The translations under genes and the position numbers were made by a program. A stretch of 64,000 nucleotides of DNA from DATATB01 sp036268995. GTDB taxonomy: Bacteria > Planctomycetota > Planctomycetia > Pirellulales > PNKZ01. The first letter of the stretch is position 1; the number at the start of each line of letters is the position of its first letter. Below are positions 1 to 8,457 of the stretch, piece by piece. The stretch is taken from contig DATATB010000048.1 of the NCBI GenBank assembly GCA_036268995.1, positions 4,897-68,896 of the forward strand, given 5' to 3'. The notes under the pieces were generated by a model. It had not been told where the DNA came from and searched no databases. It worked only from the letters and a program-made list of their open reading frames with translations.

Positions 1-160
1 CGCCCGCGACCCGCAAGGGTTTTCGGAACCAGCGGCGGATCACACAACCCGGGGTCCTGGCGCCCCCATGTTGGAATTGCGGGCTCTCAAAAACCGCGTC
101 GCCACGGCATTGCGGTGGAGGAATTTTTTTCTTCGTTCGGCGGCGAGCTTTCGCCGGGCG

Positions 161-186
161 GCGAGCCGGGAGCGTAAGCGACCGGA
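161..186. repeat. Short palindromic intergenic repeat
   Basis: This stretch reads GCGAGCCGGGAGCGTAAGCG followed by ACCGGA. I recognise it, from general familiarity with planctomycete genomes, as a common dispersed intergenic unit. It lies just upstream of the strong hairpin at 196-241. A frame open from the left window edge (frame 1) ends at the TAA inside it, which would fit the stop-codon-in-repeat pattern seen elsewhere in the window. No upstream gene can be identified. Confidence 0.45.
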
Positions 187-195
187 GGATGTACT

Positions 196-241
196 GGGGT
201 GCCCAAGGCGTGCGACTAACGCACGCCGGCACCCCTTTTTT
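196..241 (+). terminator. Strong intrinsic terminator upstream of larE
   Basis: Two stacked stems are visible: GGGGTGCC pairs with GGCACCCC, and GGCGTGCG pairs with CGCACGCC around a short ACTAA loop. A run of six T follows. This is a textbook rho-independent terminator on the + strand, probably ending a transcript that enters from the left edge. The larE start lies only about 24 bp further on, so larE needs its own promoter nearby or read-through. Confidence 0.75.
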
Positions 242-264
242 ATTCGCGGGACCGTGGTGATCCG

Positions 265-1110
265 ATGCCGCTCGACTCCGCTTTGGCCGCCCGACGCGAT
301 CTGCTGCTGCAAACGTTGGCCGGCTACGGCAGCTGTGCCGTGGCCATGTCGGCCGGCGTCGATAGCACGGTCGTGGCCAAGGCTGCGCAACTGGCGCTGG
401 GCGAGCAGGCCATCGCCATCACGGGCCGCAGCGCCAGCCTGGCCGCTGGCGAACTGGAAGAAGCCCAGCGATTGGCTAGGCTGATCGGCATTCGACACCA
501 GGTGATCGACACCGGCGAATTCGAGCAGGATGCGTATCGCCGCAACGAGCCGGACCGCTGCTTCCACTGCAAGACCGAGTTGTACACGCAAATGGAAGGC
601 CTGACCGAGCGCTTGCACGTGGCCACGATCGTCAATGGAGCCAACCTGGACGATCGCGGCGATTATCGGCCGGGCATGGCCGCCGCGGCCGAGCATCGGG
701 TCCGCAGCCCGCTGATCGAGTGCGGCTTTACTAAGGCCGACGTGCGGAACGTGGCTGCCGATTGGGGCCTGCCGATTTGGGACAAGCCGGCCAGTCCCTG
801 CTTAAGCAGCCGCGTGGCTTATGGCGAGGAAGTCACGCCCGAGCGCGTGGCGATGATCGACCAGGCCGAGCAAATCTTACGCTCGCTAGGCCTGCGTGAA
901 GTTCGCGTGCGATATCACAAGGGCGACCTGGCGCGGCTCGAGGTTTCGACCGATGCGGTTGCCCGGCTCGCCGATCCGGCCGTGCGCGAGCCGCTGACGG
1001 CGCGGCTGAAGCAACTCGGCTTCAAATACATCACGCTCGACCTGGAAGGCTTTCGCTCGGGCAGTCTCAACCAGGTGCTGCCCAGCGAATCGCTGCGCGT
1101 GCTGAAATAG
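265..1110 (+). CDS. larE: ATP-dependent sacrificial sulfur transferase LarE
   Basis: 281 residues, the usual length of LarE. In known systems LarE adenylates the pyridinium carboxylate made by LarB and donates sulfur from its own cysteine to build the nickel-pincer cofactor of lactate racemase. The N-terminal PP-loop reads SAGVDST (residues 29-35), where the family normally has SGGxDST, so the second position is Ala. A CFHCK motif (C99, C102) and the KPASPC segment with C179, which corresponds to the sacrificial cysteine of the Lactobacillus enzyme, are present. No larB, larC or larA is visible, so the partners must lie elsewhere. It sits alone, bracketed by a terminator and a hairpin that begins at its stop codon. 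The family call is secure; the substrate is by family only. Confidence 0.9.
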   Translation: MPLDSALAARRDLLLQTLAGYGSCAVAMSAGVDSTVVAKAAQLALGEQAIAITGRSASLAAGELEEAQRLARLIGIRHQVIDTGEFEQDAYRRNEPDRCFHCKTELYTQMEGLTERLHVATIVNGANLDDRGDYRPGMAAAAEHRVRSPLIECGFTKADVRNVAADWGLPIWDKPASPCLSSRVAYGEEVTPERVAMIDQAEQILRSLGLREVRVRYHKGDLARLEVSTDAVARLADPAVREPLTARLKQLGFKYITLDLEGFRSGSLNQVLPSESLRVLK

Positions 1111-1146
1111 CACGACCCGGGCACGCGAAGCATGCCCGGGTCGTGC
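1110..1146. terminator. 14-bp perfect hairpin at the larE stop codon
   Basis: GCACGACCCGGGCA pairs perfectly with TGCCCGGGTCGTGC around a 9-nt loop. The hairpin starts at the last base of the larE TAG. There is no T tract, so it may be a repeat-type palindrome or a hairpin that slows or protects the 3' end. It separates larE from the convergent gene at 1184-3115. Confidence 0.5.
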
Positions 1147-1183
1147 GAATTGCCAAGTTGGGCGCGGCGTTTCTAGCCGTGCG

Positions 1184-3115
1184 TCATTTCAGTGCCGACG
1201 CGACGACGGCTTGCGGTGCGGCACCATAGGCCCGCAGAAACGCTTGTTGGAAGTTCGCGCCTTTGCGCATGGCGTCCAAGGCAGCTTGCAGCCGCGGGGC
1301 CATGCCCTTGCCGATTTCGTAGGCCAGGGCGGAACCGCGCGAGTCGAGTTCCTTGCTCTTGAGGAACTGGTCGAGACTGCCGACCGAACCGCCGGCCGTC
1401 ATGGCAGTTTCATCCCAGCCCTTTACCAGCGGTGCGCGGGCTTCCATCTTGGCCGCCACCGCGCGGCCGGAGCCAATGGTGAACCAGCGCGGCAGGTTCT
1501 TGCCGAGCGTCTCGACATACGAGCCGGCAAAACCTTCGGCCAGCAGCAGCGGCAGGTTGGGATCGTTCTCTTGATTGGTGAGCACGCAGGCATAGCCGTC
1601 GACCACGTTGTAATGGAAATGTCCGTACTGATCGGCTGTGATCTCGCGTTTTTCGACCATCTGGCCGAATTCGGAATACTCGAACCGCTTGGCGAACACG
1701 AAGATCGTCAGCCGGCCCTTGTACATCGGCTTGCCCGGCGGGGCTCGCAGCGCGGAGGCCGCCTTGGCTTGAATGCCCTTGGCCATTTCGGCGACTTCTT
1801 TCATCCGCACGGGGGGCAGATCGCCGACCAGCCGGAACGAGTCTTCCTCGATCGTGACCGGCGTGACGCCTGGATTGCCCAGGGCCCAGTTGCGTTTCGC
1901 TTCTTCATCGCGGATTTTCGAAAGTTCTTCATGCGTGGCCTTGTTGGCCTTGCGGACGCGCAGTTGGAACTCGAGCGTGGCGTTCGGATCGTCGCCGTCG
2001 AACTTGGCCCCTTCGGCGATCCAGGTCTTGATCTTCTCGATCGCCTCCTTGGCCAGCGGCGGACTGCGGTCGGGCATGCGACGCCGCGGACCGACCTTGT
2101 CGCGCGCCGTGCCTTCGATCATCTGCACGATCAGGCTGCTCGAGGGACTGCCCGCCATGACGATGGCGCCGTCTCGGCCGCCCTTCATGAGGCGGGCGAA
2201 CGTGTCCAACTCCATGTTGTCGGCGCCGCGTTCGCCGCCGTGGCAACGCGTGCATTTGCCCACGAGCACTGGAGCAACGTCTTCCATGAAGCTCACGGTT
2301 TCGTTGCCGGTGGCCATTGCAATGCTGCCGCCGGCCGCGGCCATCGACACCGGGTCGGAGTCAAACGGCGCGCCCTGGTCGATCCACTGGGTTACCAGCG
2401 CGATTTCGTCCTGGTTGAGCTTGGCGCCCCCCTTGGGCATTTCGCCGGACTCGATCAGCTCGATCAGCCGGCTGCCCTGGCCCTTGCCGGGATAGAAGAC
2501 CACGCCCGACTCCGAGCCCTTGCGAATGTCGGCATAACTGGCCACGCTAAACCCGCCCTTGGGATTGTTCGTGTGGCAGCGGCCGCATTTATTTTGCAGC
2601 AGCGGCGCGATTTGCGAGGCATAGCTGATGCCGCCGCCGGCGGTGGGCTTGCGCGCGGCCATCATCGGCGGCTTGACCGCGGGATTGACCTTGGCCATGG
2701 CCATCGGCTTCTTGACGACCGGCTTGCGGGCACCCGGTTTGCCGGCGAGCTTCTTTTTGCCGGCGTCCGGCTTGTTACTGTCAGCCGCGGCCGATTCCCG
2801 GCCGTAAGTCAACAGCTTCTGAGCCGACGCCAGGCGGATCTCGAGTTGTTCGATCTGCGGCGCGATTTGCTGGTGGCCTTCGCCTTCTTTCAATTCGGCG
2901 ACCGCTTTTTGAATGCTGTCGACGAGCATGTCGAGCTCATCCAACTTGTGCTTGCGGTACAGGTCGGCCGCCTTTTGCAGCGACGCATCGACCGCGCTCA
3001 CCTTATCCTGCTGGGCCGGCAGCAAAGCGGCCGCCTCCAGCCGCACGCTCCCAGCCAGCACCAGCGCGAGCCCCATGGCCGCCAGCGCCGCCGAACCTCT
3101 CGAAAGGCATTTCAT
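1184..3115 (-). CDS. Secreted planctomycete cytochrome c protein with a peptidase-like C-terminus lacking the metal site
   Basis: 643 residues. Residues 1-29 form a signal peptide. A helical, charged region follows (about 35-105), then a Lys/Pro/Ala-rich linker (105-160). Two c-type heme motifs are visible, CGRCH (C177, C180, H181) and CTRCH (C288, C291, H292), each in a context like the planctomycete cytochrome c domain, including MPKGG-type segments. The last 200 residues resemble the gluzincin (peptidase MA/DUF1570) fold seen in the TPR protein at 49315-52242. Where that protein has HEFVH followed by IPHWYTEALAV, this one has AEGFAG followed by LPRWFTIGSGRAV, so the zinc ligands are gone. 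It faces the hydrolase gene at 3373 divergently across a palindromic element. The role is unknown; a periplasmic electron-transfer or heme-binding function is inferred. Confidence 0.7.
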   Translation of the reverse strand: MKCLSRGSAALAAMGLALVLAGSVRLEAAALLPAQQDKVSAVDASLQKAADLYRKHKLDELDMLVDSIQKAVAELKEGEGHQQIAPQIEQLEIRLASAQKLLTYGRESAAADSNKPDAGKKKLAGKPGARKPVVKKPMAMAKVNPAVKPPMMAARKPTAGGGISYASQIAPLLQNKCGRCHTNNPKGGFSVASYADIRKGSESGVVFYPGKGQGSRLIELIESGEMPKGGAKLNQDEIALVTQWIDQGAPFDSDPVSMAAAGGSIAMATGNETVSFMEDVAPVLVGKCTRCHGGERGADNMELDTFARLMKGGRDGAIVMAGSPSSSLIVQMIEGTARDKVGPRRRMPDRSPPLAKEAIEKIKTWIAEGAKFDGDDPNATLEFQLRVRKANKATHEELSKIRDEEAKRNWALGNPGVTPVTIEEDSFRLVGDLPPVRMKEVAEMAKGIQAKAASALRAPPGKPMYKGRLTIFVFAKRFEYSEFGQMVEKREITADQYGHFHYNVVDGYACVLTNQENDPNLPLLLAEGFAGSYVETLGKNLPRWFTIGSGRAVAAKMEARAPLVKGWDETAMTAGGSVGSLDQFLKSKELDSRGSALAYEIGKGMAPRLQAALDAMRKGANFQQAFLRAYGAAPQAVVASALK

Positions 3116-3253
3116 GGCTCTGTTCCTCGTTCCAATGGGCCTGTTCCCTGTTCCGGTCGCCGGATTTCTGTTCCAAAAAAACCCTGCTCAAAACAAGCAA
3201 CCTAGTATAGCGGGATCGGCCGTCCGCTCACAATCAAATTGCAGTGCCTTCGT

Positions 3254-3320
3254 GTAGCGGAAGTTGTGAAACTTCCGACGCGGCGCGGCGACGCTTCGGA
3301 ATTCTCAGGAATTCCGCTAC
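3254..3320. repeat. Palindromic intergenic element with GTAGCGGAA ends
   Basis: The terminal inverted repeats are GTAGCGGAA (3254-3262) and TTCCGCTAC (3312-3320). Inside are two small hairpins, GGAAGTT-GTGA-AACTTCC and GGAATTC-TCAG-GAATTCC. The element lies between divergent genes, so it is part of both upstream regions. It carries the GTAG/CTAC ends shared by several other repeat families in the window. Confidence 0.6.
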
Positions 3321-3372
3321 CGGGACCCATCGCCGCGGATTCTGATCGAATCCGGCCGGGCGGCCGGGTACG

Positions 3373-5532
3373 ATGGCCCGCATGCTGACCTTTATCGCCT
3401 GCTTTCCGCTGCTGACCATCGCCGCCGCCGGCGAGCCGGGTTTTAAACAGCATACGATCGACCGGCAGGCCAGTTACAGCGCCGCGGCGGCCATTGATGT
3501 CGACCGCGACGGCCGGCTGGATGTGGTTACCGGGGGTGCTTGGTACCAGGCGCCGTCGTGGCAGCGGCACGTGGTGCGCGAGGTCGAATTCATTCGCGGC
3601 CGTTACGACGACTACGCTTGCCTGCCGCTGGATATCAACGGCGATGGCCGCACCGATTTCATCACCGCCAACTATCGCAGCCAGAAGCTGGCGTGGATCG
3701 AAAATCCGAGTGATCTGTCGCAACCCTGGGTCGAGCACCTGATTGCGCGGCCGGGCCCGATGGAAACCGGCCGGCTCTACGACATCGACGGCGACGGTCA
3801 GCCCGACGTGCTGCCGGCGGGCAAGGACTTTTGCGCCTGGTGGCAGTTGGATGGCAAAAGCGCTGGCGGTCCCAATTGGCTGCGGCACGATTTGCCGATC
3901 GAGGCGGCCGGCCACGGCTTCGGCTTTGGAGATCTCAACGGCGATGGCCGCGGCGACGTGGTGGCCGCCGGCGGCTGGCTCGAAGCGCCGGCCGATCGCA
4001 TTGCCGGCAAATGGACGTGGCACCCCGAGTTCCGCCTGCACCGCGATGCCAGCGTGCCGATCCTCGTCGAAGACGTCGATGGCGACGGCGACCGCGATCT
4101 CATCTGGGGACGCGGCCACTCGACCGGTTTGTATTGGCTCGAACAGCGGCGAGCAGAGCAGGGGAGTGAGCGAGCATGGATCCAACATGCGATCGACACC
4201 TCCTGGTCGCAGGCCCATACGCTCGTCTGGGGCGATCTCGACGGCGACGGCCGCGGCGAACTGGTGACCGGCAAGCGGTTTTTGGGACACGATGGCAAGG
4301 ACCCTGGCGAATGGGACCGGCTGGCCATTTACTGGTACCGCTTCGATCCGCAGCAGCGGACCTGGTCGCGGCATGCGATCTCGACTGCCGGTGAGGCCGG
4401 CCTGGATCTCGACCCCAAGCTGGTCGATCTCGACGGCGATGGCGACCTGGATTTGCTGGCGCCCGGCCGCAGCGGGCTGTACTGGTTCGAGAACGTGCCA
4501 AATGCCGACGGCGACAAACCACAAACGGTTGCTTGCCCAGACGGCGTCGATCATACGCAGTTGTTGAGCTTTAAGCCGGATGCCGCTTCCGCCGAGCGAC
4601 CGATCAAGACACCGGCCGAATGGGCTCGGCGGCGCGAGCAGATTTTGGCTTGTGTGCAGCAAGTCATGGGGCCGCTGCCCGATTCGCGTCGCCGCGTGCC
4701 GCTGGACGTGCAGGTGCTCGAAGAACGTTCCGAGCCGGATTATATTCGCCGCAAGATCACGTACGTGCCCGAGCCGGGTGATCGGGTGCCGGCGTGGTTG
4801 CTGCTGCCGCGAGCCGAGGGGCGCCGGCCGGCCATGCTGTGCCTGCATCAAACTACCAAGCTTGGCAAGGACGAGCCGGCCGGGTTGGGGGGTCTGCCGA
4901 ATCTACATTACGCCCAGGAGTTGGCCGCGAAAGGCTACGTCTGCCTGGTGCCGGATTACCCGTCGTTTGGCGACTACGCGTACGACTTCGACAAATCGGG
5001 CTACGCCAGCGGGTCGATGAAAGCGGTGTGGAACAACATCCGCGGCATCGATCTGCTCCAGTCGCTGGCACAAGTCGATCCCGACAAGATCGGCGCCATC
5101 GGCCATTCGCTGGGTGGACACAACGCGATTTTTACCGCCGTTTTCGACACGCGCCTGCGGGCCGTCGTCAGCAGTTGCGGCTTCACGGGCTTTCACCAGT
5201 ACTACGGCGGCAAGCTGGCCGGCTGGACCAGCCCGCGCTACATGCCGCGGATCGCCAGCCGCTACGAGAACGATCCCGACCGCGTGCCGTTTGATTTTTA
5301 CGAGTTGATTGCCAGCGTTGCGCCCAAGGCGTTTTTTACCAACTCACCGCTGGCCGACAGCAACTTCGACGTGACCGGCGTGCGCAAGGTGATGAGCGAA
5401 GCGCAGAAGGTCTACGACCTGCTCGGCGCGTCCGAGAAACTCACTGCGACCTACCCCGACGCGAAGCACGATTTTCCGCCCGCCGTGCGTGAGGAAGCTT
5501 ACGTCTGGCTCGCGCGGCAGTTGAAGAAATGA
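3373..5532 (+). CDS. Secreted FG-GAP/VCBS-repeat protein fused to an alpha/beta hydrolase (esterase-like)
   Basis: 719 residues. A short signal peptide (about 1-19) is followed by some six FG-GAP/VCBS-type repeats (about 25-370), each with a DxDxDG calcium-binding loop such as DVDRDGRLDVV or DIDGDGQPDVL. The second half (about 395-719) is an alpha/beta hydrolase with the nucleophile elbow GHSLGG (Ser579) and a probable catalytic His699 in AKHDFPP. It resembles the acetyl-xylan-esterase/dienelactone-hydrolase group found in planctomycete polysaccharide-related proteins. FG-GAP repeats usually form a beta-propeller for binding, so an extracellular esterase with its own carbohydrate- or protein-binding domain is inferred. 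The substrate is not known. An in-frame ATG three codons downstream (3382) is an alternative start. A palindromic repeat begins right at its stop codon. Confidence 0.75.
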   Translation: MARMLTFIACFPLLTIAAAGEPGFKQHTIDRQASYSAAAAIDVDRDGRLDVVTGGAWYQAPSWQRHVVREVEFIRGRYDDYACLPLDINGDGRTDFITANYRSQKLAWIENPSDLSQPWVEHLIARPGPMETGRLYDIDGDGQPDVLPAGKDFCAWWQLDGKSAGGPNWLRHDLPIEAAGHGFGFGDLNGDGRGDVVAAGGWLEAPADRIAGKWTWHPEFRLHRDASVPILVEDVDGDGDRDLIWGRGHSTGLYWLEQRRAEQGSERAWIQHAIDTSWSQAHTLVWGDLDGDGRGELVTGKRFLGHDGKDPGEWDRLAIYWYRFDPQQRTWSRHAISTAGEAGLDLDPKLVDLDGDGDLDLLAPGRSGLYWFENVPNADGDKPQTVACPDGVDHTQLLSFKPDAASAERPIKTPAEWARRREQILACVQQVMGPLPDSRRRVPLDVQVLEERSEPDYIRRKITYVPEPGDRVPAWLLLPRAEGRRPAMLCLHQTTKLGKDEPAGLGGLPNLHYAQELAAKGYVCLVPDYPSFGDYAYDFDKSGYASGSMKAVWNNIRGIDLLQSLAQVDPDKIGAIGHSLGGHNAIFTAVFDTRLRAVVSSCGFTGFHQYYGGKLAGWTSPRYMPRIASRYENDPDRVPFDFYELIASVAPKAFFTNSPLADSNFDVTGVRKVMSEAQKVYDLLGASEKLTATYPDAKHDFPPAVREEAYVWLARQLKK

Positions 5533-5672
5533 CCACCGTAGCCATCCCGCTCCGTCGGGATGCAGGCGTTACCGAACATCGCTCCCAGCGTCCAGTTGAG
5601 TTGCGCATCATTCGTCCCAATGCAACGTCGAGGGTGCTCCAGACGTCTCGGCGGAGCGAGACGACTACGGTG
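5533..5672. repeat. Palindromic repeat, family R1, long copy
   Basis: It begins CCACCGTAGCCATCCCGC immediately after the TGA of the hydrolase gene and ends GAGACGACTACGGTG, so the two ends are inverted repeats. A CCCGCTCCGTCGGG palindrome and a GTCTCGGCGGAGCGAGAC palindrome lie just inside. The second copy at 18824-18929 has the same ends and a shorter centre. Confidence 0.75.
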
Positions 5673-5709
5673 AAACAGACGAGCTAACGCTCGCCGATCT
5701 GCGCGGTTT

Positions 5710-6927
5710 TTAGCCTTGCCCCGCCATCGTACGGTACAAGTCCAACTCGGCCCGGTCGCCGATGATCGTGAAGAGGTCGCGAATCTGCCGTAGGCCGTCG
5801 GAGAAGAGAAACGACGAGCGGCGGCCGCTGCTCTTGGCGCCCAGTACATAGTAGTCGGGCTCGGGCTGGAGCAAGCGCTCGGGCTCGTCGCTGGGATTTG
5901 CTGCCAGATTGCGCGGAGCGTCGCTCGAGTGGCACCAGGCCATGTGCAGTTCGGCCGACAGGGTATGGTCCGGCCGGTAGCCGACGTTGGCGATGATCCG
6001 CTCGACTTCGATCTCTTGCTTGTGCTCGCCGATGAGCTGCACGCGAAAGCCTTCGTCGGCCCGTTCGATCCGCTTGACCCACGTGCCGGGCCAATGCCGC
6101 ACGACGCCGTCGTCGGCACGAGCCAGCGCGTTGGCCGAGCGGGCCAGGCAGTCGCGTTCCGGCAGCGGATCTTCCGGCACGAGCTCGACCGGCCCCATCG
6201 GGCCTTCGTCCGGTGGTTTGCACGTGACCCAGGTGACATGGGCTGGCGGCTCGAGCGCGGCCAAGGCCAGCACATTGGTTGCCGCCGAATGTCCTGCGCC
6301 TACGACCAGCACGCTGCGGCCGGCGTAGCGCTCGCGATCGGCGCCGGCAATGTCGGGCAGGCCCGATTCGATTTCGCCGGCCAGCAGCGCTTGGCCGATA
6401 ACCGGTAACCCGCCGGGGCCCAAAAAATTCGGCCGGCCATACGTGCCGGTGGCGTCGATCACGACATCGGCTTTGTCGATCCGCTCGACGCCCTGGACAT
6501 CACGCACGCTCACCAGCAAATCCCGCTCGCCGCGCTCTTCCAGGTCCGCTGTGTCGCCTTTGAGCAAACCACGCCGGGCGAGCCCGACGACTTGCGTCTC
6601 GGTCTGGATGTTATCGGCCAGCAGGTCCGAGGTGGCCAAGGGGAGCAAGTAGGATTCGGCCCATTGCCGGCCGGTGATCAGCAGGTCGTCGGCCGGCGGC
6701 TGCCAATCGGGATGTTGTGCCCGCAGCGCGGCGATGCCCAACGGGGAGACGTTCATTTGCCAGGGAGTGAACATGCGCACGTGGCCCCAGTGCAGCACGT
6801 GTTCGGCGATGCGGCCCCGCTCGTAGAGCATCACTTCGTAACCGAGATAGCGGGCGTAGAGCGCCGCTTCCAGGCCGATCGGCCCGGCTCCGAGAATGGC
6901 AATTCGCGCGGGAGTGTCGACGGACAT
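5710..6927 (-). CDS. FAD/NAD(P)-dependent oxidoreductase
   Basis: 405 residues from the ATG at 6927; a longer open frame continues upstream but its extra residues look non-coding. An N-terminal dinucleotide-binding motif GAGPIGLEAALYAR (from about residue 11) binds FAD, and a second Rossmann motif VVGAGHSAATN in the middle suits NAD(P)H, as in flavin-dependent monooxygenase or thioredoxin-reductase-like proteins. There is no CxxC redox pair, so it is not a thioredoxin reductase. It lies downstream of thiO on the same strand, separated by about 65 bp that contain a short GATGAATGATGAATG repeat. The substrate cannot be told from sequence. Confidence 0.75.
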   Translation of the reverse strand: MSVDTPARIAILGAGPIGLEAALYARYLGYEVMLYERGRIAEHVLHWGHVRMFTPWQMNVSPLGIAALRAQHPDWQPPADDLLITGRQWAESYLLPLATSDLLADNIQTETQVVGLARRGLLKGDTADLEERGERDLLVSVRDVQGVERIDKADVVIDATGTYGRPNFLGPGGLPVIGQALLAGEIESGLPDIAGADRERYAGRSVLVVGAGHSAATNVLALAALEPPAHVTWVTCKPPDEGPMGPVELVPEDPLPERDCLARSANALARADDGVVRHWPGTWVKRIERADEGFRVQLIGEHKQEIEVERIIANVGYRPDHTLSAELHMAWCHSSDAPRNLAANPSDEPERLLQPEPDYYVLGAKSSGRRSSFLFSDGLRQIRDLFTIIGDRAELDLYRTMAGQG

Positions 6928-6992
6928 GGGGGGAAATGCGGAAGGAGGAATGATGAATGATGAATGAAAAGTGAGTAAGACGTGCGGCTTGG

Positions 6993-8144
6993 TTATTTCG
7001 CCGATTGAAGGTCGGGCGCTGAGTGCGCGGTTCGCGTGGGGCTGAAGGGGGCGAGGTCGAGGTCGACTTCCTGACCGCGGATCATTTGGCCCATGACGAC
7101 GGCCGTGGCGGTCGAGAGTTGCAGGCCGCTGCGGAAGTGGCCGGCGGCGACGAAGGCGTTGTCGAGGTCGGGAATGGCTCCGAGAAATGGCAAGCCGTCG
7201 ACCGAGCCCGGCCGCAGGCCGGCCCAAGTGCGCTCGAGCCGGGCAGTGGCCAGCGCCGGCGCCAGTGCGAGGGCAAAATCGAGCAAGCCGGCGATGCCTT
7301 CGGCCGTGGGTCGCTTGTCAAAGCCGGCATCTTCCTCGGTCGAGCCGACAAGGATCCGGCCATCGGGTCGTGGCACCAGATACGAACGCCCATCATTTAC
7401 GACGTGCCGGAGCCGGCCCGGCTCGTCTTGCAGCAGCGCGATCTGTCCGCGAATTGGCTTGATCTCAAGCCGGCAACCGAGCCGACCAGCCAGGCCGCCA
7501 GTCCAAGCACCGCTGGCCAGGCAGAATTGTTCGGCAGCCAATGCCCCGAGCGCCGTGCGTGCCGCGTGGACGCGCCGCCCGCGCACGACGAACTCGTGCA
7601 ATTCAGTTGATTCGTGTACGATCACGCCGCGGCGCACGCAGGCCGAGTAGAGCGCCTTGAGATGGCGAGGGTTCCGCAATTGGGCCTCGTCCGGCAAGTA
7701 CAGCGCAGCCAGCCGGCTGTCGAGCCGCTGGCTGGCGATTGCCGGCTCCAGGTTGCCCAGATCGATGGCCGGCACTTGCTGGACGCGAATGGACTGGCTG
7801 CGCCACTGGCCGGCCAGCGAGCTGAGCGTCTCGGGGCCATTGGCTTGGCGGTCGAGGTACAGTCCCCCGCAAACGCGATAACCGTTGTCGATGCCTGTTT
7901 CTTCAAGCAGTTGCTCGGTCCACTGGGCATGCAGCGTGTTGGCCAGTGCCCGAAGTTGTGCTTCGGCCGGCGCTTCGGGGCTCGCAGCGGCGGGAGGCAG
8001 AATGCCGGCTCCGGCCCAAGAGGCTTCGCCGCCGACCACGCCACGGTCGATCACGCCGACACGAAGACCCTGGCAGGCGAGCTCGTAGGCCAGCGACATG
8101 CCAATCACGCCGCCACCCAAGATCAAGCAGTCGTACGTCGCCAC
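6993..8144 (-). CDS. thiO: Glycine oxidase ThiO (FAD-dependent amine oxidase, DAO family)
   Basis: 383 residues from the GTG at 8144, placed eight codons before the FAD motif GGGVIGMSLAYELA and preceded by GAGG at a suitable distance; an upstream start at 8246 would add an unlikely tail. ThiO oxidises glycine to dehydroglycine/iminoacetate for the thiazole ring of thiamine. The DAO fold is supported by the GVVGGEASWAGAGILPP segment, by LVPRPDGRILVGSTEEDAGFD and by a C-terminal GHFRSGLQLS motif, as in ThiO. No other thi gene is in the window. A glutaredoxin-like gene lies upstream beyond an inverted repeat. Confidence 0.82.
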   Translation of the reverse strand: MATYDCLILGGGVIGMSLAYELACQGLRVGVIDRGVVGGEASWAGAGILPPAAASPEAPAEAQLRALANTLHAQWTEQLLEETGIDNGYRVCGGLYLDRQANGPETLSSLAGQWRSQSIRVQQVPAIDLGNLEPAIASQRLDSRLAALYLPDEAQLRNPRHLKALYSACVRRGVIVHESTELHEFVVRGRRVHAARTALGALAAEQFCLASGAWTGGLAGRLGCRLEIKPIRGQIALLQDEPGRLRHVVNDGRSYLVPRPDGRILVGSTEEDAGFDKRPTAEGIAGLLDFALALAPALATARLERTWAGLRPGSVDGLPFLGAIPDLDNAFVAAGHFRSGLQLSTATAVVMGQMIRGQEVDLDLAPFSPTRTAHSAPDLQSAK

Positions 8145-8278
8145 CGAGTGCCTCGCGGGTTGCTGCGCAAGATCATGGTTCAAGCAGCCGGCAATTGTAA
8201 CGGCCGGCGGCCGGCCGGGCGAATGGGCTCTGCCAAGGGGAAGCAAGGCACCGGCAGGAGGAAAAAACAGAGAGAGTT

Positions 8279-8413
8279 GACCACGGATTTCACTGATAAC
8301 ACGGATAAGAAAAGGGGAGATCGGTCGAAGACGGGGGAACTAATTGAACCGATGCAATGGCCGGTACGCCACAGCCTTGCGAATCATCCGTGTTAACAGT
8401 GAAATCCGTGGTC
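8279..8413. repeat. 28-bp inverted repeat (family R5)
   Basis: The left arm 8279-8306 contains CCACGGATTTCACTG and the right arm 8386-8413 is its reverse complement with one mismatch out of 28. They are separated by about 80 bp. It lies between the thiO and glutaredoxin genes, both on the minus strand, and is AT-richer than its surroundings. Confidence 0.75.
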
Positions 8414-8457
8414 TCGTATTTTCCGCGATTTTGGCTGATTCGGTCAGCCATTGGCGA

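Noticed and set aside
1..174. Frame open from the left edge to a TAA at 172-174, possible 3' end of a gene
   Set aside because: The product is Gly/Pro/Ser/Arg-rich with no recognisable motif and two other frames are also open, so a gene end cannot be supported.
1211..3205. 664-codon open frame on the + strand opposite the cytochrome c gene
   Set aside because: It is the antisense shadow of a gene with clear CxxCH motifs and signal peptide; long shadows are common at this GC content.
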